DNA of 42,705 nucleotides from Dissophora ornata (GCA_025201705.1 MU616785.1:1-42705), one strand, 5' to 3'. Shown: positions 32,619-42,669, counted from the stretch's first letter. Notes: a model not told the origin generated them from the letters alone. Translations and numbers: made by a program.

Positions 32619-34744
32619 ATGACTATCTCGCCCTCAAACCCCAAGGTCCTGATCATTGGTGCTGGCCTTGGTGGTCTAACCATGGCTATCCTCCTTGAGA
32701 AAGCCGGCATCGAGTATGAGATCTTTGAGCGAACCAGCGGACCGAAAGCCCTTGGTAGCGCCACGTCCCTTGCACCCAACGTGTTGCCGTTGATGGAGCA
32801 ATTAGGGCTTATGGATGGCCTGAAGCAGATTTCGAAAAAGGCTATAGGTTGTGTGATCTACAAGGAGGCGCCAGGTGGACAGATCCTTGATAGGGTAGGA
32901 GAGATGAACGTCTCTGAATATGAGTCCATGTAAGTTGGCGGTTTTTTTTGCTTGAAAAATGCGCGCGATGTCATCGGAAGGGGGATCTTGCCTTTGCAAA
33001 CTCCTTGAGAGGCGTTCTACCTTCTAACTGACCTGTCGTTGACGTCTCCATCGCTGGTTTGTTTGTTTGTTTGTTTGTTTGTTTTATTTTTTTTTTGCTT
33101 TTGCTTTTTGGGTAAACAGCTGTGGTTACTATCCCATGATCATGGCCAGACCAGACCTCCACGCGCTGCTTCTATCCCACGTCCCTACGCACAAGGTCCA
33201 TTTCAACAAACGCGTCCTCTCGATCTCCCAAGACGAGGAAAACGGTGTCCTAGTCCGCACTAGCGACGGAAAGAGTCATGAGGCCGACATCTTAATTGGC
33301 TGCGATGGCGCCTACAGCGGTGTCCGTCAATCGTTGTACAAAGCCCTGGCCAGCGAAGGGTTGCTGCCAAGTGCGGATGGCGAGGATATGAAAGTCTGCC
33401 ATATGAGCATCCTCGGAACAACCAACGCTGTGGACCCAAAACAGATACCAAATGTCGCTGGTGACGAGAGTTGTTGCGATGCCATTATTGGATACAACAA
33501 GCCTCATTCTGTAGGTTGCCTGCTTCTGTTCTGGACAAGTTTTTTTTTTGATGTGAGTGTGTCCCCTAACTTTCCTGTTGGCCACGGATCGCGCACCGCT
33601 CTTTATCCACTTTCTTGCAAATAGTGGAGATACTTTACGGTGCCAGGGGACCGCATTTGCTGGCGTGTGGACGTGCAGTTGGACTCCAACTCGTTTGTGC
33701 AGAGCGACGCTTTCCGCAACTCTGAGTGGGGCTCTGAATCGAGCGGCTCGATCGATGATGACTGGCGCGCGTTCAAGGTGCCCATTGGAGGCACTGTCGG
33801 GGAGTTGATTAATGCCACACCTCAGGATTCTGTATCGAAAGTGATGCTGGAGGAAAAGCTGTACACAACATGGTACCATTGCCGGACGGTCTTGATGGGT
33901 GACTGTAAGAATGCTGTGTGATTCCAATGACGCGTCTATTTCTGCCGGATCTTCTTTTTTTTCTAACTTGCTTGTTCATCTTCACGATATACTTGCCGAC
34001 TTTACAGCATGCCACAAGGTAACCTAAGCTTTGTCAACAAACGCCATCAACTACTTGTCTCTAGATATTTCTCTTTCTCACCTTATGTCATAATATCGAC
34101 ACGCTACCACAGATGTTGCCTAATGCCGGACGAGGTAGGAGACATACATCATCATCATGGCTCTGAAATATGTTCGCGACTGCCAGTCTGCATTTGATCT
34201 CCCGATACTGATTCTGAATGAATGGACCACTCTCCTTAGGTGCCGTCAACGCGATGCTGGACGCCGTGATTCTAGCGAACGCGATCTTCGAGATCGCTGA
34301 CGATGCGACCCCAACGAACATCCTTTCGGCATTCAAGGGCTACTACAAAGAGCGCTTCGTCCACGCCAAAGACGATCTGGAGTCTAGTCAACATGCTGCC
34401 CGAATCTTGGCTGGCCAGGTAAAAAAACCTTTTGGTCTTCAACCCTCCATCCCTGCGCTTCTGCTGATTGTGATACCTGACACGGCGTGCTTTTTCTTCT
34501 TCGTCTCCTTTGTCTCCTTCGTCTTCTTCCGTGATTTTTCCATCAAAAGGGCTGGGCTGATGCATTCTTGCGCAAGATGGTGTTCAACTTAATGCCTACT
34601 TTGTTCCAGCGCGTGACATATGCCAAGACTCTGGCTTATAGACCTCAGGCAACCTTCCTTCCTAGGATCGAGAGCCGTGGAACCGGCACTGTTACTCCGC
34701 AGAAAGAGTCCATCCGTCTCCAGAAGAAGGCCGCTGATGTTTAA
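32619..34744 (+). CDS. FAD-dependent monooxygenase, copy 2, with microexons in the GD motif
   Basis: Seven exons: 32619-32929, 33120-33510, 33625-33904, 34008-34018, 34113-34134, 34240-34418, 34550-34744; phases close to 462 aa. GxGxxG (LIIGAGLGGLTMAILLEKAG), DG (ILIGCDGAYSGVRQSLYK) and GD (VLMGDSCHKMLPNAGRG) motifs are present. The GD motif is assembled from three exons, two of them only 11 and 22 nt, whereas copy 1 encodes it uninterrupted. The other intron positions and phases equal those of copy 1, so this is a tandem duplicate with two extra introns. GDSCH replaces the more typical GDAAH. The end of exon 1 has diverged strongly from copy 1, suggesting a different substrate. If the microexons are skipped the enzyme would lose FAD contacts. 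Confidence 0.85.
33057..33085 (+). repeat. (GTTT)n microsatellite in an intron
   Basis: About six to seven GTTT units followed by a T-rich stretch, within intron 1 (32930-33119) of monooxygenase copy 2. It may act as an extended polypyrimidine tract. Confidence 0.8.
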
Positions 34745-34791
34745 AACAAAAAAAATGAAGTCTTGCCTAGGAAAGGGTCCGGTGAGGCGTC

Positions 34792-34815
34792 TTTTTTTTT
34801 TTTTTTTTTTTTTTT
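34792..34815 (+). repeat. Poly-T run, 24 bases
   Basis: An uninterrupted run of 24 T starting 47 bp after the stop codon of monooxygenase copy 2. It is a homopolymer in the intergenic gap; its length is prone to assembly error. Confidence 0.8.
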
Positions 34816-35032
34816 GGGCGTAAAAGTTTTTCGTAGATTATAGACCATTCAATGTAGTTAAAGATAGACACAATAGAAAGCCGTGGCCTTCAACGCCCAG
34901 TCGGGCAGGTCCACCCCTATCCATATTATCCTAGACTCTCTACGAGTATGCTACGCCAAACGCGGTCTTTCGGAGGTGTCGTTTACTTTATAGAATGATG
35001 TCTACATGGTATTTGATCTTTTTACACTACGT

Positions 35033-36113
35033 CTACAGATGGTTCTTCTTTGAGTCCGAAGAGGCTTTGCGCTTCAATTGTTCAATCCGATCCGACATGC
35101 CTTCTGTCACGGGAGCCTTGGGCAACTCGCTCTCTCCGTCACCATTGCTGCTTATGTGTGACGATGGTGCCGACGAGACTGATGAAGATCGTAATGTTGA
35201 AAGGTTCTGATTTTGTTGGGTCTCTGCCATAATGGTTCTGAGTGGCTCCTCCTCCATCAATTCCGCATGCAGATAGAATCTCTTCTTCAGCTGGTTGCCG
35301 TTCGACAGGATCCTGCCTCGGCCATTACGGACAACCGACCCTTGTCCAGCACGGATGCGGATCGTCGAGAACGGCGCGGAGCTCGGCTCCAGATCCGAGA
35401 CCTTGACCGTTGTGATCCGCTTCCCTCCCAAGAAGGAGAGGGTCTCAAAGGACACTGGAGTCGATCGAGTAATGGTGATATCCGATCCCGATCCCGATGT
35501 CGATGCTTCGTCTTTCTGCGAAGAAGTGGTGGTAGGTGGGTTAGGGATCGTAATCTTACGAACATAAGATCCTAAGCACCACTGCACGAGTGCTGTTGAA
35601 GCTCCACTTGTGGCAACGGCTGTATGTCGAAAAGGCAAAAAGGATTTTTCATGGCGATCAGTATCTAAATTGGAGCATGCGCCCTTGCAGCAACGAAAAC
35701 CGACTGTGGATCGCTTTTGTTTGCGCAGAGTTGAGAGTGCACTCACCAGCGACAGCTAGTCCGCCACGCATGCCGGTCGAGATGCCTGCGTCGAGGACAA
35801 AGATAAACGGACAAAGAGCAACAGTCGCGGCCAGTGACGAGACTGAGAAGAGCTTCAGCCGCTTGGCGGTCTGCGAAAAAGGCCCCTCATATATGGAGAG
35901 CTGGCTCTCGGTGAGATGTGGGGAAGGAGGAGCTGGCTCGGAGGACGGAGGAGGAGGGGGGGTGGCGGTGTGCTTTGTCCTGGAGGAGGGGATCGCTGTG
36001 ACCATGGGCAGCTGGCCGTAATGAGCATGGATCAGCCAGCGCGCAGGTGTTGTGGCAGAGGGCTGGATGAGCCCGATCCTGCGGACGGTGCAAGCGGCAC
36101 GGGAGATCAGCAT
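35033..36113 (-). CDS. TMEM70-like mitochondrial inner-membrane protein
   Basis: Two exons, 36113-35747 and 35619-35033; 317 aa. The N-terminus is rich in Arg, Ser and Ala without acidic residues (MLISRAACTVRRIGLIQPSA), as in a mitochondrial presequence. After a Pro-rich linker come YEGPFSQTAKRLKLFSVSSL, a hydrophobic hairpin (first TM ending FIFVLDAG, second beginning GGLAVAGAVATSGASTALVQ) and WCLGSYVRKI: the layout and signature residues of the TMEM70/TMEM186/TMEM223 family, which helps assemble respiratory complexes and ATP synthase. The C-terminal 150 residues include a basic, beta-rich part and a Ser-rich, charged tail. Which family member it is cannot be decided by eye. The splice junction falls between the two membrane segments. 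Confidence 0.68.
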
Positions 36114-36793
36114 GGCGTGTAGACGATGGAGAGGGAGAGGATGCAATGAGGAGTGAGGGTGCAATTGTTGTTTACGGGCGGTTCCTGATCAGCCCGTGGC
36201 TGCGTTCCAAAGAAGGCAGCTCTGTGGTGTAGTACACAGGGCACAGGGCACAGGGCACACAGGGCAATGGGATTGAACAATTGAACAGTTGAACAGTTCG
36301 CCTCACTGAATTCATCTTTTACCTTCTTCCCTCGTCTTGACATTGAACACAACCATCGCCCTTGTCCACCCTTCCGTTCTCTCTTCTCGACCCTCCGCAC
36401 GCATTACCACCCTTGTCTTCATTCAACTCTCGCCTGCCAACTCTGCCCACTGTTTGAGTGCGATGCCCTATCTCTGTCTAGGGGATGCTGCCGAGGCACT
36501 CGAGCTGCTCGCTGTTCATTGTGGCAGAGCGGCGCGCATGGAATGGAGCGGAGAGATGAATGAACGAATGAATGAGAACATCAAGGAGAAGGGCGAGAGA
36601 GTAATGGCTGTGCACTGTGCACTGTGCACTCACGTGTGTGGACCCACATTGAATGCCAAGACCGGGAAATGCGTTCTTGACGACGTGTAAACCTCCTCCT
36701 TCTGCTCCGCCCTCCCTTGACACATCAACACTCTTCCTTTGCATCCCCTTCCCCAAGACGGAGACCGTCTCCCACAGCAGCAGAACCATCGAC
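36114..36793. other. Divergent promoter region with short tandem repeats
   Basis: About 680 bp between divergent genes. It has tandem gggcaca-type copies (36235-36266), three ttgaaca units (36273-36297) and gtgcact copies (36610-36630). An in-frame open stretch extends upstream of 36794 but begins without conservation, so it is treated as leader sequence. Confidence 0.5.
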
Positions 36794-38482
36794 ATGACAT
36801 ACTTTGCCCTTCCCGAGGATACTTCCCTCTGGTCTCTCCTCCTCCTTGTTCTCGCCCTCTTTGTCTTTTTCTACCATGCTCGTGAATATCCTCGCTGGAG
36901 AACAGAGCGAATCGTGCTCCAGACACGCACAGAGCAACCACAACAACAACCACAGGCACCCTCCACCGCCTCCACAGCCGAACCGCCCCTACCAGCATCA
37001 ACTTGGCCACATACCTTCTCGCCAAGATGGATACCCTATCTACCCTTTGCCGTCGTTTATCTCCTCATCAAATCCGCCTGGACAGGTCTTCGCTTCCTCA
37101 TCCTCCATTCTCTCCTCGCTGCTGAACATGCGGGCGTTTTCTTGATCGCTGCTGTTGAGCAAGGCGTAGAATGGGCCGTCAACCATGGCCCCGATATTAT
37201 CAAGACCAGCGTTATTGCACCGCTCCACGCAGTAGCACTGGCGCTTTGGGAGTCACCTGCTGTAGCTGCAGTTGCATCCGCGATCAAGAACACACTCGTC
37301 CCAGCCGTTGTACGTGTCGCCCTTGTCTGCCAAGAAAAAGCTCTGGCGGCTGCGACAAGCGGCATTGCCTGGATGAAGGCTGCAGCCGAGCCGGCACGAG
37401 CTGCAATTACCTGGATCGTTGTCGAGTGCATGTATAACCCGATGCAGGCACTATGGGCACGCCTCGCCATCCTGGGGATCACTTTTGTCCAGACTGCCAA
37501 GATCTACCTCCACGAGCTCGCCAAGGACGCACGCGACCTGGGCTGGCTTGTCGCAAAGGCCGCAATTTGGATTTGGACACGGACCTTGAAACCGTTGGGT
37601 GAAAAACTCTACACCTTTGGAGACATGATCGTGAGCTCACTGGCACAAATCCTGCCCTGGCTCGCTCTGAGGATCTACACAGGAATACTCCGGCCAGTGG
37701 GGATGGCAGTGCTAGAGGGCCTTAAGATCGTTCGATCTCACCCGACAGTCTTGGCAGGGATGCAGGCGCTGTCGTGCAAGGTCAAGGAGCTGTGCCTTGT
37801 CGCACTGCAGCGGCTCGAGAGTGTGAACTGGCTAACCCTCTTGGAGACTGTCCTCACCAAGGCCGTGACCTTCCTTTACCGCTACACAATGCTCACCTTG
37901 CAACAAGTAGGGAGGGGCATCCAAGTGTTTGCCATGGATGTTATCCCGAATGCATACAAGGATCTCTTGGTGGCCCTGGAGATTGCCCGCCCAATCGTCG
38001 CGTGGGTGGTTGACAAATTTGTCCGTGGAGTCTATCCGCTTTGGCAGGCCGTGTCCTGGATCTCCTGGACTGTTATTTCTAATATCCAGTCAACACTCGT
38101 CTGGCTCCATGAGAAGGGTGCAGTGCCAGCCATGGAGCTGTGGAAGTCCAAGATACAGCCTGGCGTATCCTATGTAGCGGCGAAGATTGTCTCCTATACC
38201 TGGACGTTGACCGAGGCGATCGTGAAGACAGCTTCCATGGTGGCCGCGGTGGCAGCACCGGTGTGGGATGCCCTTCTCAAGATGGTTGATGTCGTGCAAG
38301 CGATGCTCAGCCTGGTAGAAACCAGGATCGTCCATCTCTCCGGAGGGCTGGGGGAGTACGTCAAGAGCTTGGCACCACAGTTCGAGTCCTTCAAGGCGCA
38401 AACGGGTCGTGCAATGGACGAGCTAGTGGATACAATGTCCAACTTTATGATGGACTGGGTGAAGAAAGAAAAGCGCGATTGA
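36794..38482 (+). CDS. Unrecognised 562-aa membrane protein of repeated amphipathic helices
   Basis: A single exon. The N-terminal segment (LWSLLLLVLALFVFFYHA) is a clear membrane anchor, followed by a Gln/Pro/Thr-rich linker to about residue 75. The remaining 480 residues are almost wholly helical, rich in Ala, Val, Leu, Trp and evenly spaced Lys/Arg, with recurring blocks such as LKPLGEKLYTFGDMI, LRPVGMAVLEGLKIV and ARPIVAWVVDKFVRG, each 25-40 residues apart. Few stretches are hydrophobic enough for certain TM helices, so many may lie flat on a membrane, as in lipid-droplet or ER-shaping proteins. The end is charged (WVKKEKRD). An in-frame upstream start at 36653 (not conserved in style) is rejected in favour of ATG 36794. 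No domain is recognised. Confidence 0.85.
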   Translation: MTYFALPEDTSLWSLLLLVLALFVFFYHAREYPRWRTERIVLQTRTEQPQQQPQAPSTASTAEPPLPASTWPHTFSPRWIPYLPFAVVYLLIKSAWTGLRFLILHSLLAAEHAGVFLIAAVEQGVEWAVNHGPDIIKTSVIAPLHAVALALWESPAVAAVASAIKNTLVPAVVRVALVCQEKALAAATSGIAWMKAAAEPARAAITWIVVECMYNPMQALWARLAILGITFVQTAKIYLHELAKDARDLGWLVAKAAIWIWTRTLKPLGEKLYTFGDMIVSSLAQILPWLALRIYTGILRPVGMAVLEGLKIVRSHPTVLAGMQALSCKVKELCLVALQRLESVNWLTLLETVLTKAVTFLYRYTMLTLQQVGRGIQVFAMDVIPNAYKDLLVALEIARPIVAWVVDKFVRGVYPLWQAVSWISWTVISNIQSTLVWLHEKGAVPAMELWKSKIQPGVSYVAAKIVSYTWTLTEAIVKTASMVAAVAAPVWDALLKMVDVVQAMLSLVETRIVHLSGGLGEYVKSLAPQFESFKAQTGRAMDELVDTMSNFMMDWVKKEKRD

Positions 38483-38507
38483 CGCTCTGTACATATATTT
38501 TGGCCGC

Positions 38508-38513
38508 AATAAA
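38508..38513 (+). terminator. Poly(A) signal AATAAA
   Basis: AATAAA 26 bp after the stop of the multi-helix membrane protein gene. Confidence 0.5.
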
Positions 38514-38641
38514 TATCCAGTGAGGATTTTAAAAGGCTTGCAAATTGGCACCGGTATTCGCTGAGGGCACGCTTAATAGGATGTTTATTGTCTTGATATT
38601 TATATATTCTCCATGTCAGGAATTGCAAACAGGCAAAATCC

Positions 38642-39781
38642 TTACACAATCTCGCCCGACTTGACAATCGTGACAGGGACTGTGGGGCGATCATACCGGT
38701 CAGTAGTGGTGCCCTCGATCATCTTGACCACCTCCATACCCTCGATGACCTCTCCAAAGACAACATGACGGCCGTCGAGCCAGTCGGTCTTGATTGTCGT
38801 GATGAAGAACTAGAGAACCCCGAATAAAGAACAGCACGCAGTGGTGAGCAATGAGGAAAAGAAGAAAAATAGAAAAATGTCGAGCTGTGGTCCACCAGTT
38901 TGCGACACGCCAATGTATTTATGCGTACCTGAGATCCGTTGGTGTCCTCGCCAGCGTTAGCCATCGAAACAATTCCAGGTCCAGTATGGTGGAGTTTAAA
39001 GTTCTCGTCAGCAAACTTCTCGCCATAGATGGACTTTCCTCCAGTGCCATCACCTGCAGTAAAGTCGCCCTACAATCGAAGAAAAGGCCAATTGAACGTA
39101 AGAAAACATGAAGAGCTGTATGAATAGATGTCAGTGCCTGTTTCAAGTTGTCAATGGGTGCCTCGTTCTTACACCTTGGATCATGAAGTTCTATTGTTAG
39201 AGCAACATGCGTGCCCAAAAAAATAAATAGTAATAATAATAATAATGGAAGAGGAAGAGCCTTCGTTAGCAAGTTTTCTCCCATCGATAAGTCAAGCTAT
39301 AAAAAAGCATCCACTACAGTCAGTCTCGACATATGTCGCACCTCGATAACACGGTGGAAAGAAGAATCCTGGAATCCAAAGCCCTTGCTGCCCTTAGAAA
39401 GCTCAAGAAAGTTCTTCGTAGTGATGGGGACATCCTATTGTAAAAAGAGGGATAATAAGTAAAGTGATATGCAAAAACATGTACAGTGAACCTGGAAAAA
39501 AAATATATGGCTGGACGTACGTTTCCAAAGAGGCCGATAACAACACGACCGAGGGTTTTGTCGCCCTGTTGAATATCAAAGTAGACTGGACACGAATGGA
39601 AAAAAATGGAGGTTGTCAGTTACTCCAGCCCATACGGCGTGATAAAATACAGAACAGGTACTTGGCGGCAATCCGGTATACATGGATATATACCTTTGTT
39701 GGTGACAGTTGGTCCCGCCTGAGCGGTGACTGCAAGAGCAATGGTGGCGATGCAGAAGGCGAGAGAGCTTTTGAAGAACAT
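38642..39781 (-). CDS. Secretory-pathway cyclophilin (peptidyl-prolyl cis-trans isomerase B type)
   Basis: Six exons in transcript order: 39781-39694, 39585-39521, 39434-39342, 39190-39173, 39069-38929, 38809-38642; 190 aa. A signal peptide ([20 protein letters not shown]) precedes a complete cyclophilin fold: [35 protein letters not shown] with the catalytic Arg and Phe/Met/Gln, [25 protein letters not shown] and the Trp of [12 protein letters not shown] that contacts cyclosporin. It isomerises X-Pro bonds during folding in the ER or outside the cell. No HDEL-like signal is present (end KSGEIV), so secretion is possible. Exon 4 is only 18 nt and encodes NFMIQG, half of the active-site motif. 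Confidence 0.95.
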
Positions 39782-40280
39782 GGTGGCAGAAGGAATTACA
39801 ATGGGTTGATGGCTGATGGTTGATGATGATGTGTCGAAGGATGGGTGTGCTGCAGCAGGAAATAAAAGCCAGACTCCTTAAGCGCCATGAGACATGTCTG
39901 TGCGAGGTGGGCACTTTCAGTCTCTGTGGGAACCAGCAAGCACCGGAATGCCGAGCTGGCGTCTTCTCGGAGCTCCATTGCTCCATATTGTCGCCATTCA
40001 GCATGTGCGCCGAGAAGCGTTTCGACATAAATGACGGGCACATATCAGGTCAAATAACACAGCTGTCTCCACGATTTGTCGATACTCATGCATCTTGGCG
40101 GCGACCACAGTGCCTTTGACTGGCCAAATTGCTATGCAGGGGTATTTACTTTCAATTGGGCGTTCACACTTTTCCTCTTGTCGAAGAAAACCCTACCACC
40201 AAACCATACAGCGGTGAGGTCGATAGCATTCATACAAAGCACCATTTTTTTTTGTTTATTTGTTCCCCTCCCCTCGCAAG
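39782..40280. other. Upstream region of cyclophilin; possible leader of the Dabb gene
   Basis: About 500 bp between divergent genes. A GTGAGG donor at 40214 and a T/C-rich acceptor ending at 40280 suggest a 67-nt intron in the leader of the plus-strand gene. No ATG-initiated exon with the correct phase (1) ends at that donor. ATG 40088 joined through a weak GTGCCT donor at 40111 would give phase 1, but this is speculative. Confidence 0.45.
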
Positions 40281-40704
40281 TTCATCTCAAGCTCAAGGAC
40301 TCCGTCACCAAAGATGGCGCGCAAGAAACCCTCCCTGGCGTCATCGAGTCGGTTCAGCTAGGAGCCAACTTTAGTCGTCATTCTAAAGGGTACGCGCATG
40401 GTAAAGTAGAGCAAAGACCAATTGAAGGGGTGTGCTCAGCACTGAGAGAAAGGACCCGCTGATGAGCCCTGCCCTGACATGGCCGCCTCGATTTGTGCTT
40501 GTTGAACCTCTTCCTTCTCTGACTCCCAACTGCCCGGAATTGAAAATGGGATTCACGATGACTTTCAAGGACAGGGATGCGCTGAAGACATATATCCATG
40601 CGCCCGAGCACGTCAACGTCGCCGAGAAATCTCTCTACCTCAACATGGAGGAACTGCTCGCCCATGACTACGAGCTCACAGAGTATTCTTCGCCTGCCAT
40701 CTAA
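40281..40704 (+). pseudogene. Dabb (stress-responsive A/B barrel) domain gene, probably damaged
   Basis: Two exon-like blocks: 40281-40400 (VHLKLKDSVTK, GVIESVQLGANFS, HSKGYAHG) and 40550-40704 (FTMTFKDRDALKTYIHAPEH, then VAEKSLYLNMEELLAHDYE, stop). Together they give the whole small Dabb ferredoxin-like barrel of about 95 residues, a fold found in stress-responsive plant proteins and small cyclases or decarboxylases. The junction needs donor GTAAAG at 40401 and an acceptor at 40549, but the bases there are GG, not AG (aaaatGG/gattc). No start codon is convincingly linked to the first block. Either the gene is decaying, or it uses a GT-GG intron and an unseen first exon. It may instead use the acceptor ending at 40439 with donor 40391, adding about 35 residues. 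Confidence 0.6.
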
Positions 40705-40866
40705 TAACACAATTAAAGTGTCCGCAAAGACCGTGTCTTCTGCTCAGAAGAACATTATATTCAATCACTTGCGGCGGAATAAGACACAGGAAAGCAAGCG
40801 ACTCATGCTTGCGTATATTAGATGTATGTAAATATATGTATATAATGTAAATAGATTGTGCTGTCT

Positions 40867-42669
40867 CTAGACTGCCTCGTTGTTGCCCTTTCCCCCCTTG
40901 GCACCTTCAGTCTTGACAAGTCGTGGGATTGAGAGGATGCTCTTGACCTGGGGCTGGTTCAGCTCTTGAGCCACCGTTTGGTCAACACGCAGCATTTCAA
41001 ACGCTGTCTGCCTTTGGTTCCACTCGACCTCCATCAACGCCCCATGGAAGGACTGCACCAGGCATGACTGCTCAATGTCCCAGACTCCATGCTCGTCCCG
41101 CATCCAGGCCGTGTACCGGAGATATGGCGAGTTTTCTGCAGCCTTGTCTCGGACCAAGCCGCTGTTCCACCAGAGAGGCTGGCCTTTGTAGTTAAAGTGC
41201 AGCTGGTTCCCACAAACTCGATCCATCCGCACTGACAACGATCCGGAACGGGATGGTGGAGGCACAGAGGAAGAGTAAAGACCATTACCGCCCTTGATAA
41301 CTAAAGACTCATCATCTTTCTTGTACGGGACAGCGTCACCCAGGTCGCCAATGACACCTCCCCCAAATCGGATAAACGAATATCGCTCCTGGATCATTTC
41401 CATTCCAATCCAAAACGACTCTTTCTCGCCCCAGGTGGCTCGGTAGGTCGCCTGGTTTCGTTCCGGCACATCGTTCATCTTGCAGATCGCAAGGAGGCCA
41501 ATGAAATGCCTCTTCTTGTCGAGCACAACCACGCCCGAATCCTGGTCCTGGTCACCCTTTGATCGAAACCAGCGTGTCTTTGAAGGATGGTTCGAAACCG
41601 AAGGGAGGAAAGAATCCAGCCACGCCCGTTTATTGACACCTGCAGCCTTGTTGGGCACTGTTCGGTCGTAAAAGAAAACAGTTCCAACCTCGTTGTAGCC
41701 TCCGTCCTCAAACAAGATGGCTGGGTCCTGCAAAAAGTAGGCGTCTGAATCCATGAGGATTACCTCCTGGAACCTTGAGACCAGCATCGCAAAGGGCTTG
41801 ATGATTGGCCCAGAAATCTGTAGTAGGTCCTGGTCCAGTTTTGTTGTAATGTCGATAACCGATAGATCCTCGAACTGAGCAAACCACTCTTGGTTCGCCT
41901 TGCTAAGGTCCTTGTCCCCTGCGTAGAAGATTTCGATTGGGAGTCTAGAGCCTAGCACCTCGCGCAGGACCTTAACGGTGCTGCGAGCGTAGATTGAGTG
42001 TTTATCGCCGACGCACATCACAATACCTCTGTTTTTGGCGCCTCTTCCGCGCGTGGTCCTGGAGGTCTCTGTTGTGCTGTCTGGCATGGCCGATTGCTGG
42101 TACAGGTCATAGCTTGTGCCATGATTCTTCAAAATCCACGGAAACAGAGACCGCTCCATCTTTTGAAAGAGTTCGATGGCTGGTGCAATATCGGCCGGTG
42201 GATGAACATAGAACTGATCCTGCTGGTCTTCGTCTTCCAGTTGGTCGTAGTATTGCTTCAGAGAATGCCACAGGCTTTTGAAGACTCGGAGTCGTTTTGT
42301 GAGGAGTAGAAACGAATTGTCCAGTTGCTCCTCGCCTGGCAGGGCGGACGTCGATTTGAACAGCGATGGTGCGGTCAGGAACTGTGTGAGCTTTTGACCT
42401 TCTGCTGTTGTGAGTGCCCGGGTGTCACCCTTGCTCCAGGGCCTTATGTCTGCTGGATTGTAGGTGGCGATATGGTGGGTATAGTAGATGTCTTGGTGGC
42501 CGGCCTCTGATGGGACGGACTGGACTTGGCCATCCTCGTCGATGGAGAACTCGAATGAGCCCTGGTACTGGGAGATGGATGCGAAGAAGAAGAAGATGAA
42601 GACGATGGCAATGATGCGGAGGTTCTGGCCCTTGCGAAGACTTGATGTCAGGACGGCAAAGACGGACAT
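40867..42669 (-). CDS. Alpha-1,3-mannosyltransferase, MNN1/MNT (GT71) family
   Basis: A single exon, 600 aa, ATG at 42669. Type II topology: a short cytosolic start, one signal-anchor (IIAIVFIFFFFASISQY), a stem region, then a catalytic domain with RGIVMCVGDKHSIYARSTVK, VLREVLGSRLPIEIFYAGD, the metal-binding DxD in FQEVILMDSDAYFLQDP and DSGVVVLDKKRHFIGLL. This is the Mnn1/Mnt layout of Golgi enzymes that add alpha-linked mannose from GDP-mannose to N- or O-glycans of cell-wall proteins. Its length suits the family. The gene is tail-to-tail with the Dabb gene (162 bp apart, AT-rich). The upstream promoter falls largely outside the window. Confidence 0.92.
   Translation of the reverse strand: MSVFAVLTSSLRKGQNLRIIAIVFIFFFFASISQYQGSFEFSIDEDGQVQSVPSEAGHQDIYYTHHIATYNPADIRPWSKGDTRALTTAEGQKLTQFLTAPSLFKSTSALPGEEQLDNSFLLLTKRLRVFKSLWHSLKQYYDQLEDEDQQDQFYVHPPADIAPAIELFQKMERSLFPWILKNHGTSYDLYQQSAMPDSTTETSRTTRGRGAKNRGIVMCVGDKHSIYARSTVKVLREVLGSRLPIEIFYAGDKDLSKANQEWFAQFEDLSVIDITTKLDQDLLQISGPIIKPFAMLVSRFQEVILMDSDAYFLQDPAILFEDGGYNEVGTVFFYDRTVPNKAAGVNKRAWLDSFLPSVSNHPSKTRWFRSKGDQDQDSGVVVLDKKRHFIGLLAICKMNDVPERNQATYRATWGEKESFWIGMEMIQERYSFIRFGGGVIGDLGDAVPYKKDDESLVIKGGNGLYSSSVPPPSRSGSLSVRMDRVCGNQLHFNYKGQPLWWNSGLVRDKAAENSPYLRYTAWMRDEHGVWDIEQSCLVQSFHGALMEVEWNQRQTAFEMLRVDQTVAQELNQPQVKSILSIPRLVKTEGAKGGKGNNEAV

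Noticed and set aside
36235..36297. Short direct repeats that could suggest a CRISPR array or attachment site
   Set aside because: Units are 7-9 bp, adjacent and few, with no spacers; in a eukaryotic promoter they are ordinary slippage repeats.
36653..36793. Upstream in-frame extension of the multi-helix membrane protein
   Set aside because: It would place 47 Pro-rich residues before a good N-terminal anchor; ATG 36794 precedes the anchor directly.
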